From positions 51,676-115,675 of the forward strand of contig NZ_JMQI01000082.1 of assembly GCF_000695625.1 (NCBI RefSeq): a stretch of DNA of 64,000 nt. Direction: 5' to 3'. The notes below the pieces were generated by a model that made no database searches, was not told the origin of the DNA, and was given only the letters and a program-made list of their open reading frames with translations. This document shows, piece after piece, positions 50,762 to 58,497 of this stretch. Both the position numbers and the translations under genes were made by a program. The stretch's first letter is position 1. The number at the start of each line of letters is the position of its first letter. The stretch is from Amycolatopsis rifamycinica (lineage in GTDB: Bacteria > Actinomycetota > Actinomycetes > Mycobacteriales > Pseudonocardiaceae).

Positions 50762-53332
50762 CTAGGGGCCGTGTTGACGCAACGCCCCGAGCACGGTTCC
50801 CAGCACGGCCACTGCCCCCGCCTTGTCCAGCGGTTCGTTGCCGTTCCCGCACTTCGGCGACTGGACGCAGGACGGGCATCCCGTCGGGCACTCGCAGGAG
50901 ACGATCGCCTCCCGCGTTGCGGCCAGCCACGGGACAATCGCGGCATAACCGCGTTCGGCGAATCCCGCACCCCCGGGATGGCCGTCATGCACGAACACCG
51001 TCGCCTCCCCGGTGTCTTCGTGCCACGCGGTACTCACCCCGCCGATGTCCCACCGGTCGCACGTAGCGAACAGCGGTAGCAGGCCGATCGCCGCGTGCTC
51101 GGCGGCATGCAGGGCACCGGGGATTCGTGCCGGAACCAGACCGGCACTCCCCGGTGCCCTGCCACCCTCGCGAACGGGCCCCCGACCGTTCGCCGGGGCT
51201 TCCTCCCCGGTCCCCACCGGCCCCGCAGATTCGGTCCCCACCCGATGGCCCCCGGTCCCCACCTCGCCATCGGTCCCGGAATCGCGAACGTCCGGGGCCG
51301 CGGGAACGGCCGAGCGGGCCGAGCGCCGCGGCTCCTCAGGCCCGAGCAGCTCGGCGGACACCGTGTACCAGACCGCCCGCGTACGCAGGCTCTGCTCCGG
51401 CAGGTCGAGCGGCGTGTGGTCCAGCACCTCCCCGGACGGCCGTCGCCGCAGGTAGCCGACCACCTGCGACGTCACCGCCACCTCGCCGAGGCAGACGCTC
51501 ACCCCGCCGTAGTCCTGCTTCTCCTGGGTGCTCAGCACCGAGATGTCGACGATCTCGCGCGGTGTCGTCGTCCAGTCCGGGTTCTCCGCGTGCACCAGCG
51601 CCAGCCCGGTCTCCAGATCGAGCTCGTCGACGACGTAGGACGACCCCTGGTGCAGGTACACCGCTCCCGGATGCACCGTGACGCAGGCCGAGCCCGGGTC
51701 GACCGTCCCGAGCATCCGGCCCGAGTCCGCCTCCACCACCGCGATCTGCTCCCCGCCGGTGCCGCGGATGCCGACCTCGGCGTGCGGCCGGTCCCGCGAA
51801 GTCCAGTACCAGCCGCTCGACCGGCGCCGCACCAGCTTCTGCTCGGCCAGCTCGGCCAGCACCTCCTGGGCCGCCGCGCCGCCGAACACCTCCAGCTCGG
51901 ACAGCGTCAGCGGCAGCTCGGCCACGGCGCACGCGAGCTGCGGCGCCAGCACGTACGGGTTCGCGGGGTCGAGCACCGCCGTCTCCACCGGCCGCGAAAG
52001 CAGCGCCGCCGGGTGGTGCACCAGGTACGTGTCGAGCGGGTCGTCGCGCGCGACGAACACCACCAGCGCCGAGTCGCCCGAGCGGCCCGCCCGCCCGGCC
52101 TGCTGCCAGAACGACGCGAGCGTGCCCGGGTAGCCGGCCAGCACCACCGCGTCCAGACCCGCGATGTCGACGCCCAGCTCCAGCGCGTTGGTCGTCGCCA
52201 CCCCGAGCAGCCGGCCCGACAACAGCGCGGCCTCGAGCGCGCGGCGCTCCTCCGGAAGGTAGCCCGACCTATACGCGGCAACGCTTTCCGCCAGCGCGGG
52301 GTCCACTTCGGACAATATGCGACGCGCACCCAGCGCGGCCAGCTCCGCGCCCCGCCGCGACCGGATGAAGGCCAGCGACCGCGCGCCTTCCAGCACCAGG
52401 TCGGCGAGGATCCGCGACGTCTCGGCCCCGGCCGACCGCCGGACCGGCGCGCCGTTCTCCCCGGTCAGCTCCTCCAGCAGCGGCGGCTCCCACAACGCGA
52501 CCGTCCGGGCGCCGCGCGGCGACGCGTCGTCCGTCACGGCGACACAAGGCACCCCCGTCAACCGCGAAGCGAACGAAGCAGGCGAAGCCGTCGTCGCCGA
52601 CGCGAGAACGAAGACCGGCGACGCGCCGTAGTGCTCGGCCACTCGCCGCAGCCGGCGAAGCAGCAGGGCGACGTGCGAGCCGAAGACGCCGCGATAGCTG
52701 TGGCATTCGTCGACGACCACGCAGCTGAGCCGCCGGAAGAACGTCGCCCACCGCCCGTGCGCCGAGAGGATCCCGCGGTGCAGCATGTCCGGGTTGGTGA
52801 ACACCCAGTTCGCGTGCGCGCGCACCCAGTCGCGCTCGGCCATCGGCGTGTCCCCGTCGAACGCCGCCGCCCGCACCCCGGGGACGTCCAAAGAGGACAC
52901 CGACCGCAGCTGGTCGGCCCCCAGCGCCTTCGTCGGCGACAGGTACAGCGCTGTGACAACCGGGGCTGCGTCCCGGGCCGGGGGCTCCGCGACCCGGGAC
53001 CCGCGAACCGAAGCTTTCGCCTTCTCGCCCGCGGCCAGCCGGGACAGCACCGGCAGCTGGTAGGCGAGCGACTTGCCCGACGCCGTCCCGGTCGAAATGA
53101 CCACGTGACGGCCCTCGTACGCGTGCGCAGCCGCCTCCACCTGGTGCGCCCAGGGCGCGGACACACCGCAGTCACGCAGCGCAGCGACAACCGCCGGATC
53201 CGCCCACGACGGCCACTCTGCGTAGCGCGCGGCGCGGCCCGGCAGGTCCGCGACGTGCGTGACCGGGTGCTCGCGCGACGGGGTGCCGGCGGTCACCCGC
53301 CTCAGCAGCCGCTGCCCACGTGATTCGTCCAC
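50762..53332 (-). CDS. DEAD/DEAH-box helicase of the MrfA/YprA type (Rv3649-like)
   Basis: 856-aa superfamily 2 helicase. Walker A STGTASGKSL, DECH box in VVVDECHSYRG, SAT in LASATT, and helicase C motifs VATTNALELGVDIAGLDAVV and QQAGRAGRSG. The C-terminal domain carries the Cys cluster CECPTGCPSCVQSPKCGNGN, the zinc-binding part seen in MrfA, which repairs mitomycin-type lesions in B. subtilis. About 70 disordered Gly/Glu/Pro residues are inserted before it (around residues 680-750). GTG start. No strong damage promoter is seen, unlike several other repair-linked genes of this window. Confidence 0.92.
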   Translation of the reverse strand: MDESRGQRLLRRVTAGTPSREHPVTHVADLPGRAARYAEWPSWADPAVVAALRDCGVSAPWAHQVEAAAHAYEGRHVVISTGTASGKSLAYQLPVLSRLAAGEKAKASVRGSRVAEPPARDAAPVVTALYLSPTKALGADQLRSVSSLDVPGVRAAAFDGDTPMAERDWVRAHANWVFTNPDMLHRGILSAHGRWATFFRRLSCVVVDECHSYRGVFGSHVALLLRRLRRVAEHYGASPVFVLASATTASPASFASRLTGVPCVAVTDDASPRGARTVALWEPPLLEELTGENGAPVRRSAGAETSRILADLVLEGARSLAFIRSRRGAELAALGARRILSEVDPALAESVAAYRSGYLPEERRALEAALLSGRLLGVATTNALELGVDIAGLDAVVLAGYPGTLASFWQQAGRAGRSGDSALVVFVARDDPLDTYLVHHPAALLSRPVETAVLDPANPYVLAPQLACAVAELPLTLSELEVFGGAAAQEVLAELAEQKLVRRRSSGWYWTSRDRPHAEVGIRGTGGEQIAVVEADSGRMLGTVDPGSACVTVHPGAVYLHQGSSYVVDELDLETGLALVHAENPDWTTTPREIVDISVLSTQEKQDYGGVSVCLGEVAVTSQVVGYLRRRPSGEVLDHTPLDLPEQSLRTRAVWYTVSAELLGPEEPRRSARSAVPAAPDVRDSGTDGEVGTGGHRVGTESAGPVGTGEEAPANGRGPVREGGRAPGSAGLVPARIPGALHAAEHAAIGLLPLFATCDRWDIGGVSTAWHEDTGEATVFVHDGHPGGAGFAERGYAAIVPWLAATREAIVSCECPTGCPSCVQSPKCGNGNEPLDKAGAVAVLGTVLGALRQHGP

Positions 53333-53645
53333 CCGCCGAGCTTGGCACAGGGGTACGACAGTTCTGGCATCCCCAGCTGCGCCAACGCATCGGCGGAAGA
53401 GTGATCGATCAAGTGAGGAGGCTCACAAGGTAACGGAATGTACCGTCCCCGGGACGGCGTGAAGACGCTGGTTGCGATACCAATACACTCCCGCAATCCA
53501 CACCCTCTGTGGTGAGCGTCATGTGAGACGTGCATTGCTGCCCGGCTAGCGTGTCGCTCGGTACAGGGTCCATGCCAGCGCCGGCCGTGTCGAACCCTCG
53601 GCTTGCCGTCGACGTTGGCGCTCGGCGACGTCTCATGGAGGACGA
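53333..53645. other. Intergenic region between the helicase and pyrophosphatase genes
   Basis: Divergent promoter region of 313 bases. It contains CCGTCCCCGGGACGG (53443-53457), a 15-bp near-perfect palindrome that may be an operator. Possible hppA promoter elements are near TTGCTG (53535) and GGTACA (53560). No small gene is supported. Confidence 0.5.
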
Positions 53646-55940
53646 ATGTCACGGCAGTTCCTCGCGGAGGGCGGATCCATCACGCTCTCCGGAGGTGGCT
53701 ACACGATTGTCGGTGTAGTCGCCGTGGTCGCGCTTGCCGCACTCGTCATCGGCTACGTCTTGCTCAAGGAGGTGCTGGCCGCAGGCCAGGGCACCGCCAA
53801 GATGCAGGACATCGCCAAGGCGGTGCAGGAAGGCGCGGCCGCGTACCTCAAGCGGCAGCGGAACACCCTCGCCATCTTCGGCGTGATCGTGTTCCTCCTG
53901 CTCTTCATCCTTCCCGCGGACGACTGGAACGAGAAGATCGGCCGTTCGATCTTCTTCCTGGTCGGTGCGGGGTTCTCGTTCGCGATCGGCTACCTCGGCA
54001 TGTGGCTGGCGACGCAGGCGAACCTGCGCGTCGCGGCCGCGTCGCGTGAGGAGGGCGGCCGCGAGAAGGCGATGCGCGTCGCGTTCCGCACCGGCGGCGT
54101 GGTCGGCATGATCACCGTCGGCCTCGGCCTGTTCGGTGCCGCGGTCGTCGTGCTGGTCTACACCGGCCAGGCGCCCAAGGTGCTCGAGGGTTTCGGCTTC
54201 GGCGCCGCCCTGATCGCGATGTTCATGCGTGTCGGCGGCGGTATCTTCACCAAGGCCGCCGACGTCGGCGCGGACCTGGTCGGCAAGGTCGAGCAGGGCA
54301 TCCCGGAGGACGACCCCCGCAACGCCGCGACCATCGCGGACAACGTGGGCGACAACGTCGGTGACTGCGCCGGCATGGCCGCGGACCTCTTCGAGTCCTA
54401 CGCCGTCATGCTGGTCGCCGCGCTGATCCTGGGCAGCACCGCCTTCGGCGTGCACGGCCTCATCTTCCCGCTGATCGTGCCGGCCATCGGCGTGATCACC
54501 GCCGTCATCGGTGTCTACATCACCAAGGCGCGCGCGGGCGAAGGTGGCCTCGTCACGATCAACCGCTCCTTCTACATCTCCGCGGTGATTTCCGCGGTGC
54601 TGTCGGCGATCGCGGCGTTCGTCTACCTGCCGAGCAGCTTCTCCGACTTCGGTGCCGGCTACGAGAACAGCGGCAACCCGGCGGTCATCGCGACCATCGC
54701 GGTGATCATCGGCATCGTGCTCGCGGCGATCATCCTGAAGCTGACCGGTTACTACACCGGCACCGAGTACAAGCCGGTCAAGGACGTCGGCAAGACGTCG
54801 GAAACCGGCCCGGCGACGGTCATCCTGTCCGGCATCTCGGTCGGCTTCGAGTCCGCTGTGTACACCGCGCTCGTCATCGGCGCGGCCGTGTTCGGCGCCT
54901 ACCTGCTGGGCGGCGGCGTCGCGCTGTTCGCCGTGGCGCTGGCCGGCACCGGTCTGCTGACCACCGTCGGCGTCATCGTCGCGATGGACACCTTCGGCCC
55001 GGTTTCGGACAACGCGCAGGGCATCGCCGAGATGTCCGGTGACGTCGACGAGAAGGCCGCGCAGATCCTGACCGAGCTCGACGCGGTCGGCAACACCACG
55101 AAGGCGATCACCAAGGGCATCGCGATCGCCACCGCGGTCCTCGCGGCGACGGCGCTGTTCGGGTCCTATTCGGACGCGATCTCGAAGACGCTGGTCGGCA
55201 TGGGTGCCGGCGTGGCCGACGGGATGTCCGCGACGAAGTCGTTCGTCAACGCGATCGTCAGCCCGAACACGCTGGTCGGCGTCATCGTCGGTGCGGCCGT
55301 GGTGTTCATGTTCTCCGGCCTCGCGGTGAACGCGGTTTCCCGCGCCGCCGGCGCTGTCGTCTTCGAGGTGCGCCGCCAGTTCCGCGACATCCCGGGGATC
55401 ATGGAGGGCACCACCCGCCCCGAGTACGGCAAGGTCGTCGACATCGTCACGCGCGATTCGCTGCGCGAGCTGACCACGCCGGGTCTGCTGGCGGTCTTCG
55501 CCCCGATCGCGGTCGGCTTCGGCCTGGGCACCGGCGCGCTCGCCGGCTACCTGGCCGGCGCGATCGCCTGCGGCACCCTGATGGCGATCTTCCTCGCCAA
55601 CTCCGGTGGCGCGTGGGACAACGCGAAGAAGCTGGTCGAAGACGGCAACCACGGTGGCAAGGGCTCGTCCTCGCACGAGGCCACCATCATCGGTGACACC
55701 GTGGGTGACCCGTTCAAGGACACCGCCGGCCCGGCGATCAACCCGCTGATCAAGGTGATGAACCTGGTCTCCGTGCTGATCGCGCCCGCCGTCGTGCAGT
55801 TCTCGATCGGTCCCGACGAGAACGCCGCCGTCCGCATCATCATCTCGCTCGTCGCGGTCGCCGTGATCGTGGCGGCGATCGTGGTGTCGAAGCGGCGCGG
55901 CACCGTCATCTCCGACACTCCGGCCGAGATCAAGGCCTGA
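53646..55940 (+). CDS. hppA: Membrane-bound proton-translocating pyrophosphatase
   Basis: 764 aa, about 16 membrane helices. The substrate motif GGGIFTKAADVGADLVGKVE with the following DNVGDNVGDCAG, and C-terminal GDTVGDPFKDTAGPAINPL, bind Mg-PPi. The segment GNTTKAITKG has Lys where K+-dependent enzymes have Ala, so this is the K+-independent H+-pumping type. It links pyrophosphate hydrolysis to the proton gradient. ATG after TGGAGGA; its own terminator follows. Confidence 0.96.
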   Translation: MSRQFLAEGGSITLSGGGYTIVGVVAVVALAALVIGYVLLKEVLAAGQGTAKMQDIAKAVQEGAAAYLKRQRNTLAIFGVIVFLLLFILPADDWNEKIGRSIFFLVGAGFSFAIGYLGMWLATQANLRVAAASREEGGREKAMRVAFRTGGVVGMITVGLGLFGAAVVVLVYTGQAPKVLEGFGFGAALIAMFMRVGGGIFTKAADVGADLVGKVEQGIPEDDPRNAATIADNVGDNVGDCAGMAADLFESYAVMLVAALILGSTAFGVHGLIFPLIVPAIGVITAVIGVYITKARAGEGGLVTINRSFYISAVISAVLSAIAAFVYLPSSFSDFGAGYENSGNPAVIATIAVIIGIVLAAIILKLTGYYTGTEYKPVKDVGKTSETGPATVILSGISVGFESAVYTALVIGAAVFGAYLLGGGVALFAVALAGTGLLTTVGVIVAMDTFGPVSDNAQGIAEMSGDVDEKAAQILTELDAVGNTTKAITKGIAIATAVLAATALFGSYSDAISKTLVGMGAGVADGMSATKSFVNAIVSPNTLVGVIVGAAVVFMFSGLAVNAVSRAAGAVVFEVRRQFRDIPGIMEGTTRPEYGKVVDIVTRDSLRELTTPGLLAVFAPIAVGFGLGTGALAGYLAGAIACGTLMAIFLANSGGAWDNAKKLVEDGNHGGKGSSSHEATIIGDTVGDPFKDTAGPAINPLIKVMNLVSVLIAPAVVQFSIGPDENAAVRIIISLVAVAVIVAAIVVSKRRGTVISDTPAEIKA

Positions 55941-55952
55941 GTTCCAGGGTGC

Positions 55953-55992
55953 CCCCGGGCCCGGTACGCGGCGACGCGTGCCGGGCCCGGGG
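55953..55992 (+). terminator. Terminator hairpin of hppA
   Basis: 18-bp stem (55953-55970 with 55975-55992, one G-T pair), loop GCGA, followed by TTTG, 13 bases after the stop. Confidence 0.85.
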
Positions 55993-56090
55993 TTTGCCCC
56001 GGCATCCCAGAAAGGCCCGGCGACTTGCGGAGCACCACCGAGTCGGTACCGTCGGGCCTGCCGGGACGTCGTCGGTCAGGAGGTACGCGA

Positions 56091-56675
56091 GTGCGGCAGC
56101 GGCTGACCGTTTTCGCCGCGCTGACCACGACGATCGCCCTCGGTCTCGCCGGGTGCGGGCAGCCGGCCACGGAGCCGCCGCCGGACCCCGATCCGCCGCT
56201 CGCGACCATCGTTCCCCAGGCCGATCCCGCGGCGAAGTGGGCGGGTGGCTACTGCGACGCGGTGACGCACCTGGTCCGCGTGCTCGCGGACCTGCCCGCG
56301 GTCGATCCCAGTACCCCGCAGAAGGCGTCCCGGACGTCCAGTGACCTGCTCTCGTCGGTGGTGGGCGGGCTCGACCAGAGCCTGGCCGGTCTGCACGCGC
56401 TCGGCGCGCCGCCGGTGCCGTCGGCGGACGGCGGGCGCGAGGACGTCATCGGCCAGTTCGCCGAAATCCGCACGGAGGCCGAGAACGCGCGCCGGCGCAT
56501 CGAGGCGGCCCGCGGGAACGCGGCGGCGACCAAAGAAGCCCTCGGCCAGGCCCAAGCGGCGCTCGACCGCATCGACGCGCTCGACTACCTCAAGGGCGTC
56601 AGGGACGTCCCGGCCCTGGCCGCGGCGGAACAGCGCGCGCCGGCCTGCCGGCGGCTGGGTCAGCCTGCCGGCTGA
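56091..56675 (+). CDS. Putative lipoprotein with helical domain
   Basis: 194 aa. Signal peptide with lipobox LAGC (Cys about residue 21) and Pro-rich linker, then a mostly helical domain (DLLSSVVGGLDQSLAGL...EIRTEAENARRRIEAARGNAAATKEALGQAQAALDRID) with two Cys, probably coiled-coil. GTG at 56091 has AGGAGG eight bases upstream. Function unknown; extracytoplasmic. Confidence 0.72.
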   Translation: MRQRLTVFAALTTTIALGLAGCGQPATEPPPDPDPPLATIVPQADPAAKWAGGYCDAVTHLVRVLADLPAVDPSTPQKASRTSSDLLSSVVGGLDQSLAGLHALGAPPVPSADGGREDVIGQFAEIRTEAENARRRIEAARGNAAATKEALGQAQAALDRIDALDYLKGVRDVPALAAAEQRAPACRRLGQPAG

Positions 56676-56700
56676 AGATCCCCGCGAGACCTGCCGCGAA

Positions 56701-56716
56701 TCGAACTTGTGTTCTA
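56701..56716 (+). promoter_or_regulatory. LexA-type SOS box upstream of the WhiA-like gene
   Basis: TCGAACTTGTGTTCTA matches the actinobacterial SOS box TCGAAC-N4-GTTCGA at 11 of 12 positions. It overlaps TAGTAT (56715-56720), a -10 element six bases from the GTG start, so LexA bound here would block transcription. Confidence 0.7.
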
Positions 56717-56726
56717 GTATGGCGCG

Positions 56727-57377
56727 GTGGATCGGACGATCTCGCTCTTCTCCGCGGAGGCCAGCGGGCCGGACCTGGGCGACCTGGCCGGCCTGTTGTG
56801 CTGCCACGGCCAGATCACCGGCTTCGGGCGCACCGCCGCCCGGCTGTCGGTGGTCGTGGAGGAGCCGTGGCGGGCCCACGTCCTGGCCGGCGAGTTCCGC
56901 TGCCGCGGGGCGGACGCCCAGGTCTCGAAGGCCGACTGCGGCCGTCCGCAGGTGCGCACGTCGTTCCGGGTCGACCTGCTGCCGCTGGCGCTGCAGTGGC
57001 TGCGTGAGGGCCGCGCCGGCCCGGTGGAGGACGACTCGGGCAAGGCGGTGCCGGAGGGGTTCCGGCTGAGCGGCGCGATGCTGCGGATGTGGGCGCTGGC
57101 CAGTGGCCGTCCGGCCACGCAGGGTTACCTGCTGGGCGTCGACCCCCTCGCGCCCGGCATGCACGAGCGGCTCGTCGAAGCGCTGACGCCGTTGGGCGTC
57201 GCGGCGAAGCTGGCCGGTCCGAAGGCCGAGGTGCCGGCCGTCAAAGTCACCGGGAAACGCCGGCTGGAGGCGCTGTTGGAGCTGATCGGGGAGCCGCCGC
57301 CGGGCGCCGAAGCGGCGTGGCCGGGTGCGGCGCCGCAACCGGTCCCGCACCCGGAGGCCGTGACGAGCACGGCCTGA
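56727..57377 (+). CDS. WhiA-like LAGLIDADG-fold protein (Rv3647c-like)
   Basis: 216 aa. Beginning DRTISLFSAE, it contains LAGLLCCHGQI, FRLSGAMLRMWALASG and GKRRLEALLELIG, which run parallel to the duplicated LAGLIDADG-like domain of the sporulation regulator WhiA (cf. its LAALLRFAGG and later VxRDGDAIGALL). The WhiA C-terminal HTH is missing. It is likely a homing-endonuclease-derived DNA-binding domain without nuclease activity; the homology call is mine and tentative. It is located beside topA as in mycobacteria. Promoter with a LexA-type box; GTG leaderless start. Confidence 0.65.
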   Translation: MDRTISLFSAEASGPDLGDLAGLLCCHGQITGFGRTAARLSVVVEEPWRAHVLAGEFRCRGADAQVSKADCGRPQVRTSFRVDLLPLALQWLREGRAGPVEDDSGKAVPEGFRLSGAMLRMWALASGRPATQGYLLGVDPLAPGMHERLVEALTPLGVAAKLAGPKAEVPAVKVTGKRRLEALLELIGEPPPGAEAAWPGAAPQPVPHPEAVTSTA

Positions 57378-57394
57378 CCGGGCGCGGGAGCCGG

Positions 57395-58201
57395 TCAGGG
57401 CCGGGGCAGCGTGCAGCCGGCCTGGGTGAGCGCGATTTCGTTGGCCGCGGTGAGGCAGGCCGGGATGCCGTAGGTCTCCTGGCCGTAGTTCGTCTTGTAG
57501 TGCACCGTGACGTTGCCGGCCTGGTCGACCTCGCACGGGTTGTTCTCCGTGCAGCGTTCGCCGTCCTCGTTGCCGGTGTTGTTCACGCCGACGACCTTGC
57601 CGCCGGAGATGATCGGCGAGCCGGAGGTGCCGCCGATGGTCTGGCAGGCGGACGTGTAGCGGATCGAGTCCTTCCACGTCCAGCTGCCTTCCTTCAGCCG
57701 GTAGACGAAACCGTCGATGTTGCAGGAGTAGATGCGCTTCCAGTAACCGGAAACGACGTCGATCGCCGCGCCGGCCGCCGGGTGCGCGTTGGACAGCTCC
57801 AGCGGCGCGATCCCGTAGCTGGCCTTGATCTGCGCGTAGGTGGTGGTGAGCTGGTAGAGCGACACGTCGGTGTCGGTCATCGTGCCGTAGACGATCTTCT
57901 TGGCCCGGAGCGTGGCCTTGTTGCTGCCGCTGGCGGTGAGCAGCGTGAACGTCCGGCTGGAGGCGCGGTTGGTGATCACCTGCCCCGGCGCCGGGAAACC
58001 GGTTTCGAGGCAGTGCCCGTTGGACATGACGAGCGCGGGCGCGGAGTCGGGCGTCGCGGCCGGCTTGACCACCGACCCCGAGCAGTTGGACAGGGCCACG
58101 GTGCCGGCGAAGTTCGCCGCGGCCGCGTTCGCCGGAGTGGCCCCCAGCAATACTGTGGCGGTCACGGCGGTGAACAGGGCGCCGAGCAGGCGTCGGGTCA
58201 T
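57395..58201 (-). CDS. Secreted trypsin-like serine protease
   Basis: 268 aa with signal peptide ending near ANAAA (residue 27). Catalytic His in SNGHC, Asp in DTDVSLYQL, Ser in GGTSGSP, and six or more Cys forming probable disulfides. Chymotrypsin-fold protease exported to the medium; target unknown. ATG at 58201 after AAAGGA. It faces the WhiA-like gene. Confidence 0.87.
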   Translation of the reverse strand: MTRRLLGALFTAVTATVLLGATPANAAAANFAGTVALSNCSGSVVKPAATPDSAPALVMSNGHCLETGFPAPGQVITNRASSRTFTLLTASGSNKATLRAKKIVYGTMTDTDVSLYQLTTTYAQIKASYGIAPLELSNAHPAAGAAIDVVSGYWKRIYSCNIDGFVYRLKEGSWTWKDSIRYTSACQTIGGTSGSPIISGGKVVGVNNTGNEDGERCTENNPCEVDQAGNVTVHYKTNYGQETYGIPACLTAANEIALTQAGCTLPRP

Positions 58202-58497
58202 GGCGGGTCCTTTCGGCTGGACGGGGAAACCAGTGAAGCGGTGACATCCCCGCGGCCACCACCGTCGAACGGAGGGTATCCGGACGGTCACGCGCTAGGC
58301 TGCGCGGGACGTGGCCGAAATCACGTGGCAGGTACGTTGGGGAAACATCGTCGAGGTCAGCGGCGATGCGCTGGGCACAGGACCGGCGGCGTGTTGGGCC
58401 ACCTCCGCGCCATCCGGCCGGGAACAGCGTGCACACTGGCAGGTCGAGACACGGGCCCTGGCAGGGACGTGGTGCAGTCCCGCGGCGGCGGGGCGAG

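Noticed and set aside
53300..53400. PafBC-type promoter for the MrfA-like helicase
   Set aside because: CTGTCGTAC with N8 and CAAGCT has the right spacing but too many mismatches (about 6 of 9 and 3 of 6).
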